From a bacterium (GTDB taxonomy: Bacteria > Patescibacteria > ABY1 > JAGPKW01), in contig JAJXYN010000011.1 in NCBI GenBank assembly GCA_021780535.1, positions 26,563 to 90,562 on the forward strand: a stretch of 64,000 nt of DNA, read 5' to 3'. The notes under the pieces were generated by a model. The model did not search any database and was not told where the DNA came from. It saw nothing but the letters and a program-made list of their open reading frames with translations. The position numbers were made by a program, and so were the translations under genes. Shown in pieces: positions 8,698 to 17,292 of the stretch; position 1 is the first letter of the stretch; every line of letters begins with the position of its first letter.

Positions 8698-9909
8698 ATG
8701 AAATTTAGAGATTTAATTGATGAAACTATACAATATCTTTTGGCTAATAAAACAAAAACTGTCTTAACAACTCTCGGTATTACTATTGGTATTATGTCTA
8801 TTATTACTATGCTTTCTATTGGCAATGCTGCCAAAAAATCTCTTGAAAGCGATATTCAATCCATGGGAGCTAATGTGTTGCAGATACTTCCAAATTCTGA
8901 ATTTATTAGAAGTGGTAAACAACAAATAAAACTTTACACTGATCAGGATGTCAAAGATATAGCAAAACTACCAGAAGTTAGAGCTCCTTACGCATTAGAT
9001 TCTGCTACATATAAGGTTGTTTATAAAAATAACAAACAAGTTCTTATACTTATGGCCTCTAATTTAGAGTTTCATAATGAGTTAAAATCAGAAATTGAAC
9101 AAGGAAGAGATTTTACTCAAGATGAAGTTGATAATTATTCAAAAGTTATAACAATAGGTCCTGGAATTGCAAAAGATATGTTTGGTCAAAAAAATCCAGT
9201 TGGAGAATATTTAAAAATCAACAATACGTCTTTTAAAATAGTTGGGGTTAATAAATCTATAAAATTTGCCTTTGGTATTGCTAATTATGATAATAGAATC
9301 TTTATACCAATCACAACAATGCATAGATACTTATTGGGAAGAAACGAATCTGGCTTTCTTTGGATACAATTACAAAAAGATGCCGATCCTTCTATAGCTA
9401 AAGATAAAATATATAATATATTAACGGAAAATAGGGGATTGAAATCTGATTCTAAAATAAAATACTTTAAAATATTTAGTAGTGATGACTTAATGAAAAC
9501 GATAGGAAATGTAACAAATATTTTTACAATATTACTTGCTTCTATCGCTGGCATATCACTTGTTGTCGCTGGTATTGGTATTATGAATATGATGCTTACA
9601 ACTGTAATGGAAAGAACAAAAGAAATAGGCCTAAGAAAAGCTGTTGGTGCTCAAGCTAATGATATATCCATTCAATTTTTAGTAGAATCTGTTGCTATTA
9701 CTTTTATTGGTGGTTTTTTTGGTGTATTACTTGGAGTTGGTTTAGCAAATCTTGTTACGGGTGTATTTATGAAAATCAACAGTGGTGTTGATATTACATA
9801 TATATTGTTTGCTTTTGTATTGTGTACTTTTATAGGTATTGGTTTTGGATACTATCCTGCAAAAAGAGCTGCAAAATTAAATCCAATTGAGGCATTAAGA
9901 TATGAATAA
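8698..9909 (+). CDS. MacB-like ABC permease (FtsX fold), copy 2
   Basis: 403 residues, with the same architecture as the preceding permease: one N-terminal helix, a large extracytoplasmic domain and three C-terminal helices. The motifs GIGIMNMMLTTVMERTKEIG and YYPAKRAAKLNPIEALR align directly with the neighbour, while the extracytoplasmic domains have diverged. It lies 26 bases after copy 1, and lepA follows with its own promoter. Tandem duplication with division of roles is the simplest reading. Confidence 0.93.
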   Translation: MKFRDLIDETIQYLLANKTKTVLTTLGITIGIMSIITMLSIGNAAKKSLESDIQSMGANVLQILPNSEFIRSGKQQIKLYTDQDVKDIAKLPEVRAPYALDSATYKVVYKNNKQVLILMASNLEFHNELKSEIEQGRDFTQDEVDNYSKVITIGPGIAKDMFGQKNPVGEYLKINNTSFKIVGVNKSIKFAFGIANYDNRIFIPITTMHRYLLGRNESGFLWIQLQKDADPSIAKDKIYNILTENRGLKSDSKIKYFKIFSSDDLMKTIGNVTNIFTILLASIAGISLVVAGIGIMNMMLTTVMERTKEIGLRKAVGAQANDISIQFLVESVAITFIGGFFGVLLGVGLANLVTGVFMKINSGVDITYILFAFVLCTFIGIGFGYYPAKRAAKLNPIEALRYE

Positions 9910-9914
9910 AAATA

Positions 9915-9942
9915 TTGTTTTTTCGTTGTTTTACTGTATAAT
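9915..9942 (+). promoter_or_regulatory. lepA promoter
   Basis: TTGTTT (9915-9920), 16-nt spacer, consensus TATAAT (9937-9942), ending 28 bases before the lepA start. Confidence 0.6.
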
Positions 9943-9970
9943 ATAAGAACATTTTGAATTATAAAGCTTT

Positions 9971-11764
9971 ATGAATCAACAACATATTAGAAATTTTTGT
10001 ATTATTGCTCATATTGATCATGGTAAATCGACTTTAGCCGATAGATTTTTGCAAATTACAAATACTGTTCCAGAAAGAAAAATGCAAGCTCAACTACTAG
10101 ATAGTATGGAACTTGAAAGAGAAAGGGGTATTACTATTAAACTTACTCCTGTAAATATGGACTATACCTATAACGGAGAGCTTTATAGACTTAATTTAAT
10201 TGATACTCCTGGTCATATTGATTTTAATTATGAGGTTTCTAGATCTCTTGCTGCTTGTGAAGGGGCTATTTTAGTTGTTGATGCTACTCAAGGTGTTCAA
10301 GCTCAAACAGTTGCAAATCTTTATCTTGCCATTGAACAAGGTCTTGAAATTATTCCTGTTATTAATAAAATAGATCTTCCAAACTCTGACATTGAAAGAG
10401 TTTCAAGAGAAATTATTCATTTGCTTGGATGTAAAAAAGAAGACATTATCCACGCTTCTGCTAAAACGGGTTTTGGTGTTGAGAATATTATTAATGCTGT
10501 TATAGAAAGAATTCCATCTCCAAAAGGTGAAATTGAAAACGATAATACAAAAGCTCTTATATTTGATTCTAAATATGATAAATACCGCGGTGCTGTTATG
10601 TATATTAGAATTTTTAATGGATCACTTAAAAAGAGTGACTTAGTTAAATTGATTAATAAAAACACTCAAGCGGAAGTATTGGAAATTGGATTACTTCAAC
10701 CTGATATGGTTTCAACAGGATCTCTTGAAACTGGACAAATTGGTTATTTGGTTACGAACATTAAAACTATCTCTGAAACTAAAGTCGGAGATACTATTAC
10801 GTTACTTAAAAATGCACATGTAGAACCACTACCTGGATATAAAAAGGTGAAACCTTTTGTATTTGCTGGAATATTTTGTAAAGATAGTTCTGAATTCAAT
10901 ATTTTAAGAGATGCTATGGAAGAAATAGTTCTATCAGATAGTGCTATTGAATACGTTCCAGAAGCTAGTCATGGCCTTGGTTTTGGTTTTAGATGTGGAT
11001 TTTTAGGGTTATTACATTTAGAAATTATCTCCGAAAGATTAACAAGAGAATATAATCTTGATTTAATAATAACTACTCCATCTGTTGAATATAAGGTTAC
11101 ATTAAAGGATGGGAAAGAAGAAGTTATTCATAGCCCACAAGAATTAAAAGATCCAAGTTTTACTGATTCTATTTTTGAACCATTTGTATCTTGCGAAATT
11201 ATTGTTCAATCTGAATTTGTTGGACAAGTGATGGAAATAATGCCAGAGTATTATGGTACTTATAAGAGTATGAGTTATATTGAAGAAACTAGGGTAATAT
11301 TGAAATATGAAATGCCTCTTGCATCCATTCTTGTTGATTTTTATGATAAGTTAAAAAGCGTAAGTAAAGGATATGCTTCTTTAAGCTATGAATATTTAGA
11401 TTTTAGAAAAGCTGACATAGTTAAATTAGATGTTGATGTTGCTGGAGATCCTGTAGATGCTTTATCTATACTAACTTATAGAGAAGATGCTTATAAACAA
11501 GGTAAAAGAATAGTTGAAAAATTAAAATCTGTACTTTCTAGAGAGTCTTTTGAAATAAAACTTCAAGCATTAGTTGGAGGTAAAATTATAGCATCCGAAA
11601 GAATATCTGCTATGAGAAAAGATGTTTTAGCTAAAATGTCCGGTGGAGATTATACGAGAAAGTTAAAGCTTTTGCAGAAACAAAAAGAAGGAAAGAAAAA
11701 AATGATGGGCAAGGGAAGCGTTGATATACCTCATTCTGTATTTCTAGAAATGCTAAAAAGATAA
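9971..11764 (+). CDS. lepA: Elongation factor 4 (LepA), ribosomal GTPase
   Basis: 597 residues, the standard length. GTPase motifs are intact: AHIDHGKST (G1), the RGITIK switch, DTPGH (G3) and NKID (G4). EF4-specific C-terminal features include the RKADIVKLDVDVAGDPVDAL region and the basic tail LKLLQKQKEGKKKM ahead of IPHSVFLEML. EF4 acts on stalled or mistranslocated ribosomes and helps 30S assembly. It has its own promoter and appears monocistronic. Confidence 0.98.
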   Translation: MNQQHIRNFCIIAHIDHGKSTLADRFLQITNTVPERKMQAQLLDSMELERERGITIKLTPVNMDYTYNGELYRLNLIDTPGHIDFNYEVSRSLAACEGAILVVDATQGVQAQTVANLYLAIEQGLEIIPVINKIDLPNSDIERVSREIIHLLGCKKEDIIHASAKTGFGVENIINAVIERIPSPKGEIENDNTKALIFDSKYDKYRGAVMYIRIFNGSLKKSDLVKLINKNTQAEVLEIGLLQPDMVSTGSLETGQIGYLVTNIKTISETKVGDTITLLKNAHVEPLPGYKKVKPFVFAGIFCKDSSEFNILRDAMEEIVLSDSAIEYVPEASHGLGFGFRCGFLGLLHLEIISERLTREYNLDLIITTPSVEYKVTLKDGKEEVIHSPQELKDPSFTDSIFEPFVSCEIIVQSEFVGQVMEIMPEYYGTYKSMSYIEETRVILKYEMPLASILVDFYDKLKSVSKGYASLSYEYLDFRKADIVKLDVDVAGDPVDALSILTYREDAYKQGKRIVEKLKSVLSRESFEIKLQALVGGKIIASERISAMRKDVLAKMSGGDYTRKLKLLQKQKEGKKKMMGKGSVDIPHSVFLEMLKR

Positions 11765-11793
11765 AAAACTAACCATAATATTTTCTGTTCATA

Positions 11794-11821
11794 TTGATTT
11801 TTCAAGTGAAAAGAGTATTAT
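11794..11821 (+). promoter_or_regulatory. Promoter for the 11857 gene
   Basis: TTGATT (11794-11799), 16-nt spacer, TATTAT (11816-11821). It lies inside the longer open frame, so the protein must start downstream, at 11857. Confidence 0.6.
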
Positions 11822-11856
11822 TAAATAATCTTACAATTTCATGGAGGTACTTATAT

Positions 11857-12135
11857 ATGTACATGGAAGAAGGTAGTGTAAAAGAAGACTGTTTAATGGT
11901 TTTTGTTCATCCGAACTGTTATTTGGCAGCTCGGAAAATTGGGAAAATTTTTTCTGAACTTGGTTTTGTCTTTAAGCATATTCAGCTTACTTGCGAGGGT
12001 AATGTCTTTAAAACATACCCAATGCCAGCTTATGCGCTAAAAAGACTTAAACAAGATCCACAAAACAATGACGATTCTTTATTCCTGTCGTTTCATTCTG
12101 ATAGAAACGGCTTTATTACTATAGACAAACGTTAG
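11857..12135 (+). CDS. Small hypothetical protein with a strong Shine-Dalgarno
   Basis: 92 residues, not recognised. The frame is open from TTG at 11794. The ATG at 11857 is preferred because GGAGG (11843-11847) lies 9 nt upstream and a promoter occupies 11794-11821. The protein is soluble and mixed alpha/beta in character, with two cysteines (CYLAARK and LTCEGN) and a KRLKQDPQNNDD segment. It is a stand-alone transcription unit closed by hairpins. Codon use looks less AT-biased than in lepA (CTG, TCG and GGC appear). It is one of six isolated genes here with a near-perfect ribosome binding site. Confidence 0.6.
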   Translation: MYMEEGSVKEDCLMVFVHPNCYLAARKIGKIFSELGFVFKHIQLTCEGNVFKTYPMPAYALKRLKQDPQNNDDSLFLSFHSDRNGFITIDKR

Positions 12136-12158
12136 GTTTTCAAAAACCTAACAAAAAT

Positions 12159-12187
12159 CCACGAGAGATTATCTCGTGGTATTTTTA
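12159..12187. terminator. Bidirectional terminator between 11857 and the small minus-strand gene
   Basis: CCACGAGA (12159-12166) pairs with TCTCGTGG (12172-12179). A T-rich run follows on the plus strand, and an A-run lies on the other side for minus-strand transcripts. A second hairpin (12131-12152) overlaps the 11857 stop codon. Confidence 0.8.
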
Positions 12188-12201
12188 TTTAAAATAATAA
12201 T

Positions 12202-12303
12202 TTATTTTAGAGTTGATATGATAGGCAATATAACACCAAGCAACATTATTATTAATAAAGATGCCACTACAATGTATTTGATAGTCAATTTAACTTTTTT
12301 CAT
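12202..12303 (-). CDS. Possible 33-residue single-span membrane peptide
   Basis: A short frame, ATG at 12303 to TAA at 12202. It encodes a basic start (MKKVKLTIKY) and one strongly hydrophobic helix (IVVASLLIIMLLGVILPII). A consensus -10 (TATAAT on the minus strand, 12340-12345) lies about 37 bases upstream, behind the terminator of the upstream minus-strand gene, and a bidirectional terminator follows. That gives it the layout of its own transcription unit. It has no Shine-Dalgarno. It could be a small membrane peptide or a toxin-like peptide, or the frame could be chance. Confidence 0.35.
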   Translation of the reverse strand: MKKVKLTIKYIVVASLLIIMLLGVILPIISTLK

Positions 12304-12360
12304 AGAAATAAATTATTAAAATTTAAAGTTAATAGAAACATTATAGCAATAGTTAAAAAT

Positions 12361-12393
12361 AAAAAACAGCTCCTTGAAAACAAGAAAGCTGTT
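12361..12393 (-). terminator. Terminator of the 12405 minus-strand gene
   Basis: On the minus strand AACAGCT (12387-12393) pairs with AGCTGTT (12365-12371) and runs into a T-rich tract. Confidence 0.7.
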
Positions 12394-12404
12394 GGTAAAT
12401 TTCC

Positions 12405-13214
12405 CTAATACGAAGGTTCTATATAAAGACTTGCATACTTATAAAAATTGGCTCTCGGTATTACTATATTATCATTATCAGCCATATACATTGATTCTAG
12501 AATAGAATCTGCACTTTGCTTTAATGGTTCGGTGTATGTATTGTTGATTCTTATTACCGCATCACCAGTATCTGTCATCATTATAAAAGTAGCTCTAGCG
12601 AATATAATTGGTTTAGAAAATATCTTTTCTTCTTCATTAATCTGATATCCTAGCGCTAAGGCTTTTTTCTTCAACGATTCTATACCTTTACTATTCGCAT
12701 ATTTTGCAAAACTAACTTTTTTTATCGTCTTAAAACGTATTTCATCTTGCGGTTTGAACAATTTTACATATTCTGCCGCGAGATCATTTGTTTCTGCTTG
12801 TCTTTTAATGACATGCAAATACCTTTTTTCTACAACTCGTTCCATTGGATTTTGTCTTTTGTCCATTAGAGAAAAAACTGATATGGTTTGATAACCGTTT
12901 TTATCATAACTTTTATCACCCTTTGGAGGCGGTTCAAACCCAGCACAATAAAACATTCCATTTTTTTCTGTAAATTTCGTCATTGTTTTGATTTTATATG
13001 AACCTTTATACATATAAAAATCAATAATTACAGTTGCGTTACCTTTTTCGTCTATACTTTTTACAATTCCAGAAGCATTCATGTCCTTCAATTCAAAACT
13101 AACAAGATCACCTTTTTCAACAACAACAGTATTTGAAAGTGCATAACCAAACGCAGCAATAGCTAAAAAGAAAACAATAATAAAGAATATGAAAAAATGT
13201 ATTTTTCTTTTCAT
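12405..13214 (-). CDS. Membrane-anchored or secreted hypothetical protein
   Basis: 269 residues, not recognised. An N-terminal hydrophobic segment (about 7-28, FFIFFIIVFFLAIAAFGYAL) acts as a signal or anchor. The rest is a soluble extracytoplasmic domain rich in beta structure, with one cysteine. The frame extends 15 bases further up to an ATG at 13229, but the start at 13214 is preferred: GGGAGG lies 7 nt before it, and the alternative start overlaps that site. A minus-strand promoter (13247-13275) and a terminator (12361-12393) make it a single-gene unit. Confidence 0.65.
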   Translation of the reverse strand: MKRKIHFFIFFIIVFFLAIAAFGYALSNTVVVEKGDLVSFELKDMNASGIVKSIDEKGNATVIIDFYMYKGSYKIKTMTKFTEKNGMFYCAGFEPPPKGDKSYDKNGYQTISVFSLMDKRQNPMERVVEKRYLHVIKRQAETNDLAAEYVKLFKPQDEIRFKTIKKVSFAKYANSKGIESLKKKALALGYQINEEEKIFSKPIIFARATFIMMTDTGDAVIRINNTYTEPLKQSADSILESMYMADNDNIVIPRANFYKYASLYIEPSY

Positions 13215-13246
13215 ATTATATCCTCCCATAGGATGAATTTATTTGG

Positions 13247-13275
13247 ATTAAAACATATTTTAATGAATTTGTAAA
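13247..13275 (-). promoter_or_regulatory. Promoter of the 12405 minus-strand gene
   Basis: On the minus strand TTTACA (13270-13275), 17-nt spacer, TTTAAT (13247-13252). It lies about 33 bases before the chosen start. Confidence 0.5.
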
Positions 13276-13349
13276 GTTTATTTTATATTTTAATAATTTA
13301 ATGTACAATATAAACATTAGAAATTGGTTTTATTATTAAATTATTAAAA

Positions 13350-13973
13350 ATGAAAGAAATTATTAAAAATTTAAAAATTGATGAAAAAATTATAGTGGTA
13401 GTTAGAAAATATTTTTTATCTCTATTTAAAGATATATTTATAACATTATTTATTTTAACTTTTTCTTTTGTGTCTTTATATTTTATAATGCAAATAAAAA
13501 ATAATACCGTTTTTTTAAATACCGCCTTGGTTGCTTTTTGGTTTTGTTTAGTATTTGCAATTTTTTGGGGCGTAAGAACATTTTTTATTTGGACTTTTGA
13601 TTCTTTAGTGGTTACTAATTATAGAATTTTTGATATAACACAGACAAGTATTTTTAATAAAAATGTTACGGAAATAAACCTTAGAGATATTAAATCTATA
13701 TCATTTACAAAAAATGGTATTATTAAAACTGTATTTAATTTTGGAGATTTAAAAATAGAAACTGAAAATGCTGAAACTAATTTAGAAATCAATAATATTA
13801 AAGATCCTTTTGATATTCAACAATTAATAAACGAAAGAAAAGAAAAATTAATACAAGACGAAGGACAAAAAGGAAAATTTGACAATTTAAGTGAAGAAGA
13901 ACTTATAGGTCTTGCTTACAAATTAAAAGAAAAAATAGGAAGTGATAGATTAAACGATATTTTAAAAAGTTAG
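13350..13973 (+). CDS. Membrane protein with bacterial PH-like domain
   Basis: 207 residues. Two membrane helices (about 20-48 and 56-82) are followed by a bacterial PH-type (bPH2/YdbT-like) domain of about 90 residues. This begins with SLVVTNYRIFDI and continues through EINLRDIKSISFTKNG, the usual pattern of that family. The C-terminal 40 residues are charged and helical, ending in a short helix with LSEEELIGLAYKLKEKIG. The biochemical role of these proteins is not established; they are envelope-associated. The next gene, 50 bases downstream, is FtsB-like. Confidence 0.75.
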   Translation: MKEIIKNLKIDEKIIVVVRKYFLSLFKDIFITLFILTFSFVSLYFIMQIKNNTVFLNTALVAFWFCLVFAIFWGVRTFFIWTFDSLVVTNYRIFDITQTSIFNKNVTEINLRDIKSISFTKNGIIKTVFNFGDLKIETENAETNLEINNIKDPFDIQQLINERKEKLIQDEGQKGKFDNLSEEELIGLAYKLKEKIGSDRLNDILKS

Positions 13974-14024
13974 TTGAACCATATTTGAATGACAAAATAA
14001 ACATATTATCGTATAATTACCATC

Positions 14025-14438
14025 ATGATAAAAGATCGTCAGGAGTCTTCCTTGAAATTTAAAAAACAAAAATATACTCTTAAAGTTTTCCTAGTTATAA
14101 GTCTAGTTGTTTTTTTGTTTGTTTTTGTTGGGGTTATTAATGTTTTGCTAAAAAATAAAAATGAAGAAAAAAATATAAATGATTTATATTCACAATCTGA
14201 GGATATTAAAAACAAAAATAATGAAATTAAAAATCTAATAAAAAATTATAACGATGAAACAAGTAAAGAAAAAATGGCTAGAGAAGATTTAAACATGATG
14301 GCCGATGGTGAAAATGTTGTTGTTGTAAATGATGGTAAAAAAGAAATTCAAATAAATAAAAAAAATGACATTATAAACAAAAACAAAAATATCTCTAATT
14401 ATAATAAATGGATAAATTTCTTTTTTGGAAAAGAATAA
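14025..14438 (+). CDS. FtsB/DivIC-like septum formation protein
   Basis: 137 residues. A short basic cytoplasmic start, one membrane helix (about 21-41) and an Asn/Lys-rich coiled coil (about 45-85) end in a segment (EKMAREDLNMMADGENVVVV) typical of the FtsB/DivIC family. In that family the sequence after the coiled coil reads roughly E-x-x-AR-x-x-L-x-M-x-x-x-GE. Such proteins bridge the division-site complex with FtsL and FtsQ/DivIB. A consensus TATAAT at 14012-14017 is only 7 bases before the ATG, so a nearly leaderless transcript is possible. Confidence 0.8.
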   Translation: MIKDRQESSLKFKKQKYTLKVFLVISLVVFLFVFVGVINVLLKNKNEEKNINDLYSQSEDIKNKNNEIKNLIKNYNDETSKEKMAREDLNMMADGENVVVVNDGKKEIQINKKNDIINKNKNISNYNKWINFFFGKE

Positions 14439-14450
14439 TATTAAATAAAA

Positions 14451-15446
14451 ATGGATAAGAAAGAATTAATTAAAAAAAGTTTTGATAAAATTAAAGAATT
14501 GTTAAGTAATAAATTATTTTTTAAATTTTTTGTATTTTTTTTGTTATTTATTGCTTTACTTATTTCAAATATGATTATTGAAAATAATATATATAAATCT
14601 AATGATAGATCATTTTTTGCTATAACTTATGCAAAAATAATGAATATGCCAGCGATAAAAATTAATGGCAATAAAGTATCATATGTTGATTATTTTAAAT
14701 TTTATGATTATTTAAATAATTTTTACAAAAAACAAAATGAAAATGAAAATAATAATACAACAATAAACCCAGAAGCTATTAAAAATGAAGTTACCTCTAA
14801 GCTTATAAAAAATTCTATTTTAGAAACATTATCATTAAAATATAATATAAAGCCTACAGATAGGGAAGTTTTTGATGAAATTAAAAATCTTGACTATGAA
14901 ACTGGTAGTATAGATGATACTGCAAAAATAATAAAAGATACTTATAATATGTCTCTTGATGAATTTAAGAAAAATTTTATAGAACCTATTATAATAAAAA
15001 ATAAATTAGATACTATAATATCTAATGATCCTATTATAAATAAAGATAAAATTGAAAAAATAACTAATATTTATAATCAAATAAAAGCGTCAAATAATGC
15101 TGTAACCAAAAATAAACTTGGTCAAGAGATTGATATGTTTTCTACATTAGCAAAAGAATTCAGCGAAGATAAGACATCATCTGAAGAATATGGGGACTTG
15201 GGGTGGTTATCTAGAGATTCTATGGAAGAATCTATAAAAAATGCTGCTTTTGCATTGAAAGATGGAGAGTATAGTGGCGTAATAAAATCTTCTAATGGTT
15301 ATCATATTATTAAATTATTGGACAAAATAGATACAATAGATATTCCGAAAGTTAGAATTGCTCATATTTTTGTAAAATCTATGGATATTAATACGTATTT
15401 ACAACAAGAAATAGATAGTGCAAAAATAAAGATATACATTAAGTAG
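14451..15446 (+). CDS. Membrane-anchored parvulin peptidyl-prolyl isomerase (PrsA/SurA-like)
   Basis: 331 residues. One N-terminal helix (about 23-42) anchors the protein. A helical SurA/PrsA-like chaperone region follows (about 60-195). A parvulin domain (about 210-320) contains FSTLAKEFSEDKTSSE, GDLGWLSRD, FALKDGEYSG and SSNGYHIIKLLD, all family landmarks. It catalyses proline isomerisation during folding of exported proteins outside the membrane. It follows the FtsB-like gene by 12 bases, so the two are co-transcribed, and a hairpin terminator follows. Confidence 0.9.
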   Translation: MDKKELIKKSFDKIKELLSNKLFFKFFVFFLLFIALLISNMIIENNIYKSNDRSFFAITYAKIMNMPAIKINGNKVSYVDYFKFYDYLNNFYKKQNENENNNTTINPEAIKNEVTSKLIKNSILETLSLKYNIKPTDREVFDEIKNLDYETGSIDDTAKIIKDTYNMSLDEFKKNFIEPIIIKNKLDTIISNDPIINKDKIEKITNIYNQIKASNNAVTKNKLGQEIDMFSTLAKEFSEDKTSSEEYGDLGWLSRDSMEESIKNAAFALKDGEYSGVIKSSNGYHIIKLLDKIDTIDIPKVRIAHIFVKSMDINTYLQQEIDSAKIKIYIK

Positions 15447-15447
15447 C

Positions 15448-15505
15448 TATAAATAAACGAAAATATTATAATTAGATTTTATGTTGTTATATTTTCGTAT
15501 TTATA
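15448..15505 (+). terminator. Hairpin terminator after the parvulin gene
   Basis: Long AT-rich inverted repeat: ACGAAAATAT near 15457-15466 pairs with ATATTTTCGT near 15489-15498. The outer arms extend the helix, and a T-rich stretch follows. Confidence 0.55.
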
Positions 15506-15552
15506 TTAATATTATATTTATTATTCTAGATAATCATTAATTTGTTAATTTT

Positions 15553-16086
15553 ATGGATTTAAATTCTGAAAAAGTTAAATTTCAATCTGCTATTGATTTT
15601 TTAGTTAAAGAACTTTCTACTATTAGAACCGGGAGAGCATCTGTTAGCTTAGTTGAAGATATAAAAGTTGATGCTTATGGATCACTTATGCCACTTAAAA
15701 GTTGTGGTAATATTTCTATTCCAGAAGCTAGACAAATATTAATAGATCCTTGGGATAAATCTCTTATAAAAGAAATAGAAAAAGCAATCATGGCGTCTAA
15801 CATTGGTTTAAACCCTAATAGTGATGGATCTGTTCTTAGAATAAATTTACCAGAAATGACAGAAGACAAAAGAAAAGATTTACTAAAAGTTGTTGGTGTT
15901 AAATGTGAAAATTGTAGAATAGAAATAAGGAAAATAAGAGAAGAATTAAAAAATTCTATGAAAGACGAAAAAGATGAAGATTTAAAAAAATCTATTCTTG
16001 AAGATCTAGACAGTGTTACTAAAGAATTTAATGAAAAGGTAGAGGAAATAAGAAAGAAAAAAGAAGAGGAAGTAATGACTGTGTAA
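15553..16086 (+). CDS. frr: Ribosome recycling factor
   Basis: 177 residues, close to the usual 185. The all-helical domain motifs LSTIRTGRASVSLVEDIKVD and the C-terminal MTEDKRKDLLKVVGVKCENC through VTKEFNEKVEEIRKKKEEE are typical. RRF splits post-termination 70S ribosomes together with EF-G and IF3. It is followed 30 bases later by rseP; in most bacteria frr lies next to pyrH or tsf, which are absent here. Confidence 0.97.
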   Translation: MDLNSEKVKFQSAIDFLVKELSTIRTGRASVSLVEDIKVDAYGSLMPLKSCGNISIPEARQILIDPWDKSLIKEIEKAIMASNIGLNPNSDGSVLRINLPEMTEDKRKDLLKVVGVKCENCRIEIRKIREELKNSMKDEKDEDLKKSILEDLDSVTKEFNEKVEEIRKKKEEEVMTV

Positions 16087-16116
16087 AGATAAATTTTAAA
16101 TTTTAAAATTATATTT

Positions 16117-17274
16117 ATGTTTCTAACTATTATTGTTGTTCTATTAATAATATCATTCCTTGTTACTATCCATGAATTTGGTCACTATATTACTGCCAGA
16201 AAATTTGGAATGAAAGTTGAAGAATTTGCTATTGGCATGGGCCCAATTATTTTTAAATATACTAGTAAAAAAACTGGAATACTTTATTCTATAAGAGCTA
16301 TACTTATTGGTGGTTTCTGTAAAATAAAAGGAGAAGATGGTAACAGTGAAGAAGCGAATAAACTTAGTTCTCCCACAACGAACGAGGTTGTAGAAGAAAA
16401 AGATTCTCAACATCTTCCGGACAATGATTCTTTTGGATCTAAAAAAATATGGCAAAGAGCCGTGGTATTATCTGCTGGAGTATTTATGAATCTTGTTTTT
16501 GCTATTATTTTAATTTATGTTGGACTTGTTGTTGGGATGCCAGATATTGTAAACCCAAACCAAAATTATAATGGAGCCCAATTTTCAAATGAAAGAATGC
16601 TTATAAGATCTGTTTTGCCAGGATCTGCTGCCGAAAAAGCAGGTATTAAATCAGGAGATGATATTATAAGTGTAAACAACCAAAAAATAACAGACTTAGA
16701 TTTATTAAATAAGACATTACAAACTTCTAATGGAGTAAATTTATTATTAAAAGATTCTTCTGGCAAAGAAAAACAAATTACAAGTCTTAACAAAGAATTT
16801 AATAAAAGTCTTAACAAAGAAGTATTTGGTATAGATTTCGCAAAAGTAGCAGTTATAAGATATAATCCTATTCAAGCTATTCCAAAAACATTCCAAACAA
16901 CAGGATTTTTTGTAACAGGAATGTTCCAAGGATTGGGATCTATGATGGCTAGTATATTTTCTGGGCATGGACTTCCAGAAGGGTTATCTGGCCCAATAGG
17001 AATCACATTTATTACAGGAGAAGCTATAAAACAAGGTTTTTCTTATGTATTATATATAATTGCTCAGATTTCTTTGAACTTAGCTATTATAAATATAATT
17101 CCTTTTCCAGCTCTTGATGGCGGAAGATTATTATTCTTAGTTTTTGAAAAGATAAAAGGTGCCCCACTTAATGAAAAATTTGAATTAATAGCAAATGGAA
17201 TTGGTTTTTTACTTTTAATGTTATTGCTTGTAATTGTAACATTTAAAGATGTTGGAAATTATATTCTAAAATAA
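16117..17274 (+). CDS. rseP: Site-2 intramembrane metalloprotease RseP
   Basis: 385 residues. The zinc motif HEFGH is at residues 19-23 in the first membrane helix. One PDZ domain (about 160-220, with GSAAEKAGIKSGDDIISVN) and the second catalytic motif ALDGGRLLFLVFE near the C terminus complete the S2P layout. An Asn/Ser/Glu-rich insertion lies between helix 1 and helix 2 (about 73-105). The family cleaves membrane-anchored anti-sigma factors and leftover signal peptides. Its neighbours are frr and proS, an order common in bacteria. Confidence 0.95.
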   Translation: MFLTIIVVLLIISFLVTIHEFGHYITARKFGMKVEEFAIGMGPIIFKYTSKKTGILYSIRAILIGGFCKIKGEDGNSEEANKLSSPTTNEVVEEKDSQHLPDNDSFGSKKIWQRAVVLSAGVFMNLVFAIILIYVGLVVGMPDIVNPNQNYNGAQFSNERMLIRSVLPGSAAEKAGIKSGDDIISVNNQKITDLDLLNKTLQTSNGVNLLLKDSSGKEKQITSLNKEFNKSLNKEVFGIDFAKVAVIRYNPIQAIPKTFQTTGFFVTGMFQGLGSMMASIFSGHGLPEGLSGPIGITFITGEAIKQGFSYVLYIIAQISLNLAIINIIPFPALDGGRLLFLVFEKIKGAPLNEKFELIANGIGFLLLMLLLVIVTFKDVGNYILK

Positions 17275-17292
17275 AAAATAATTATTACGTTT

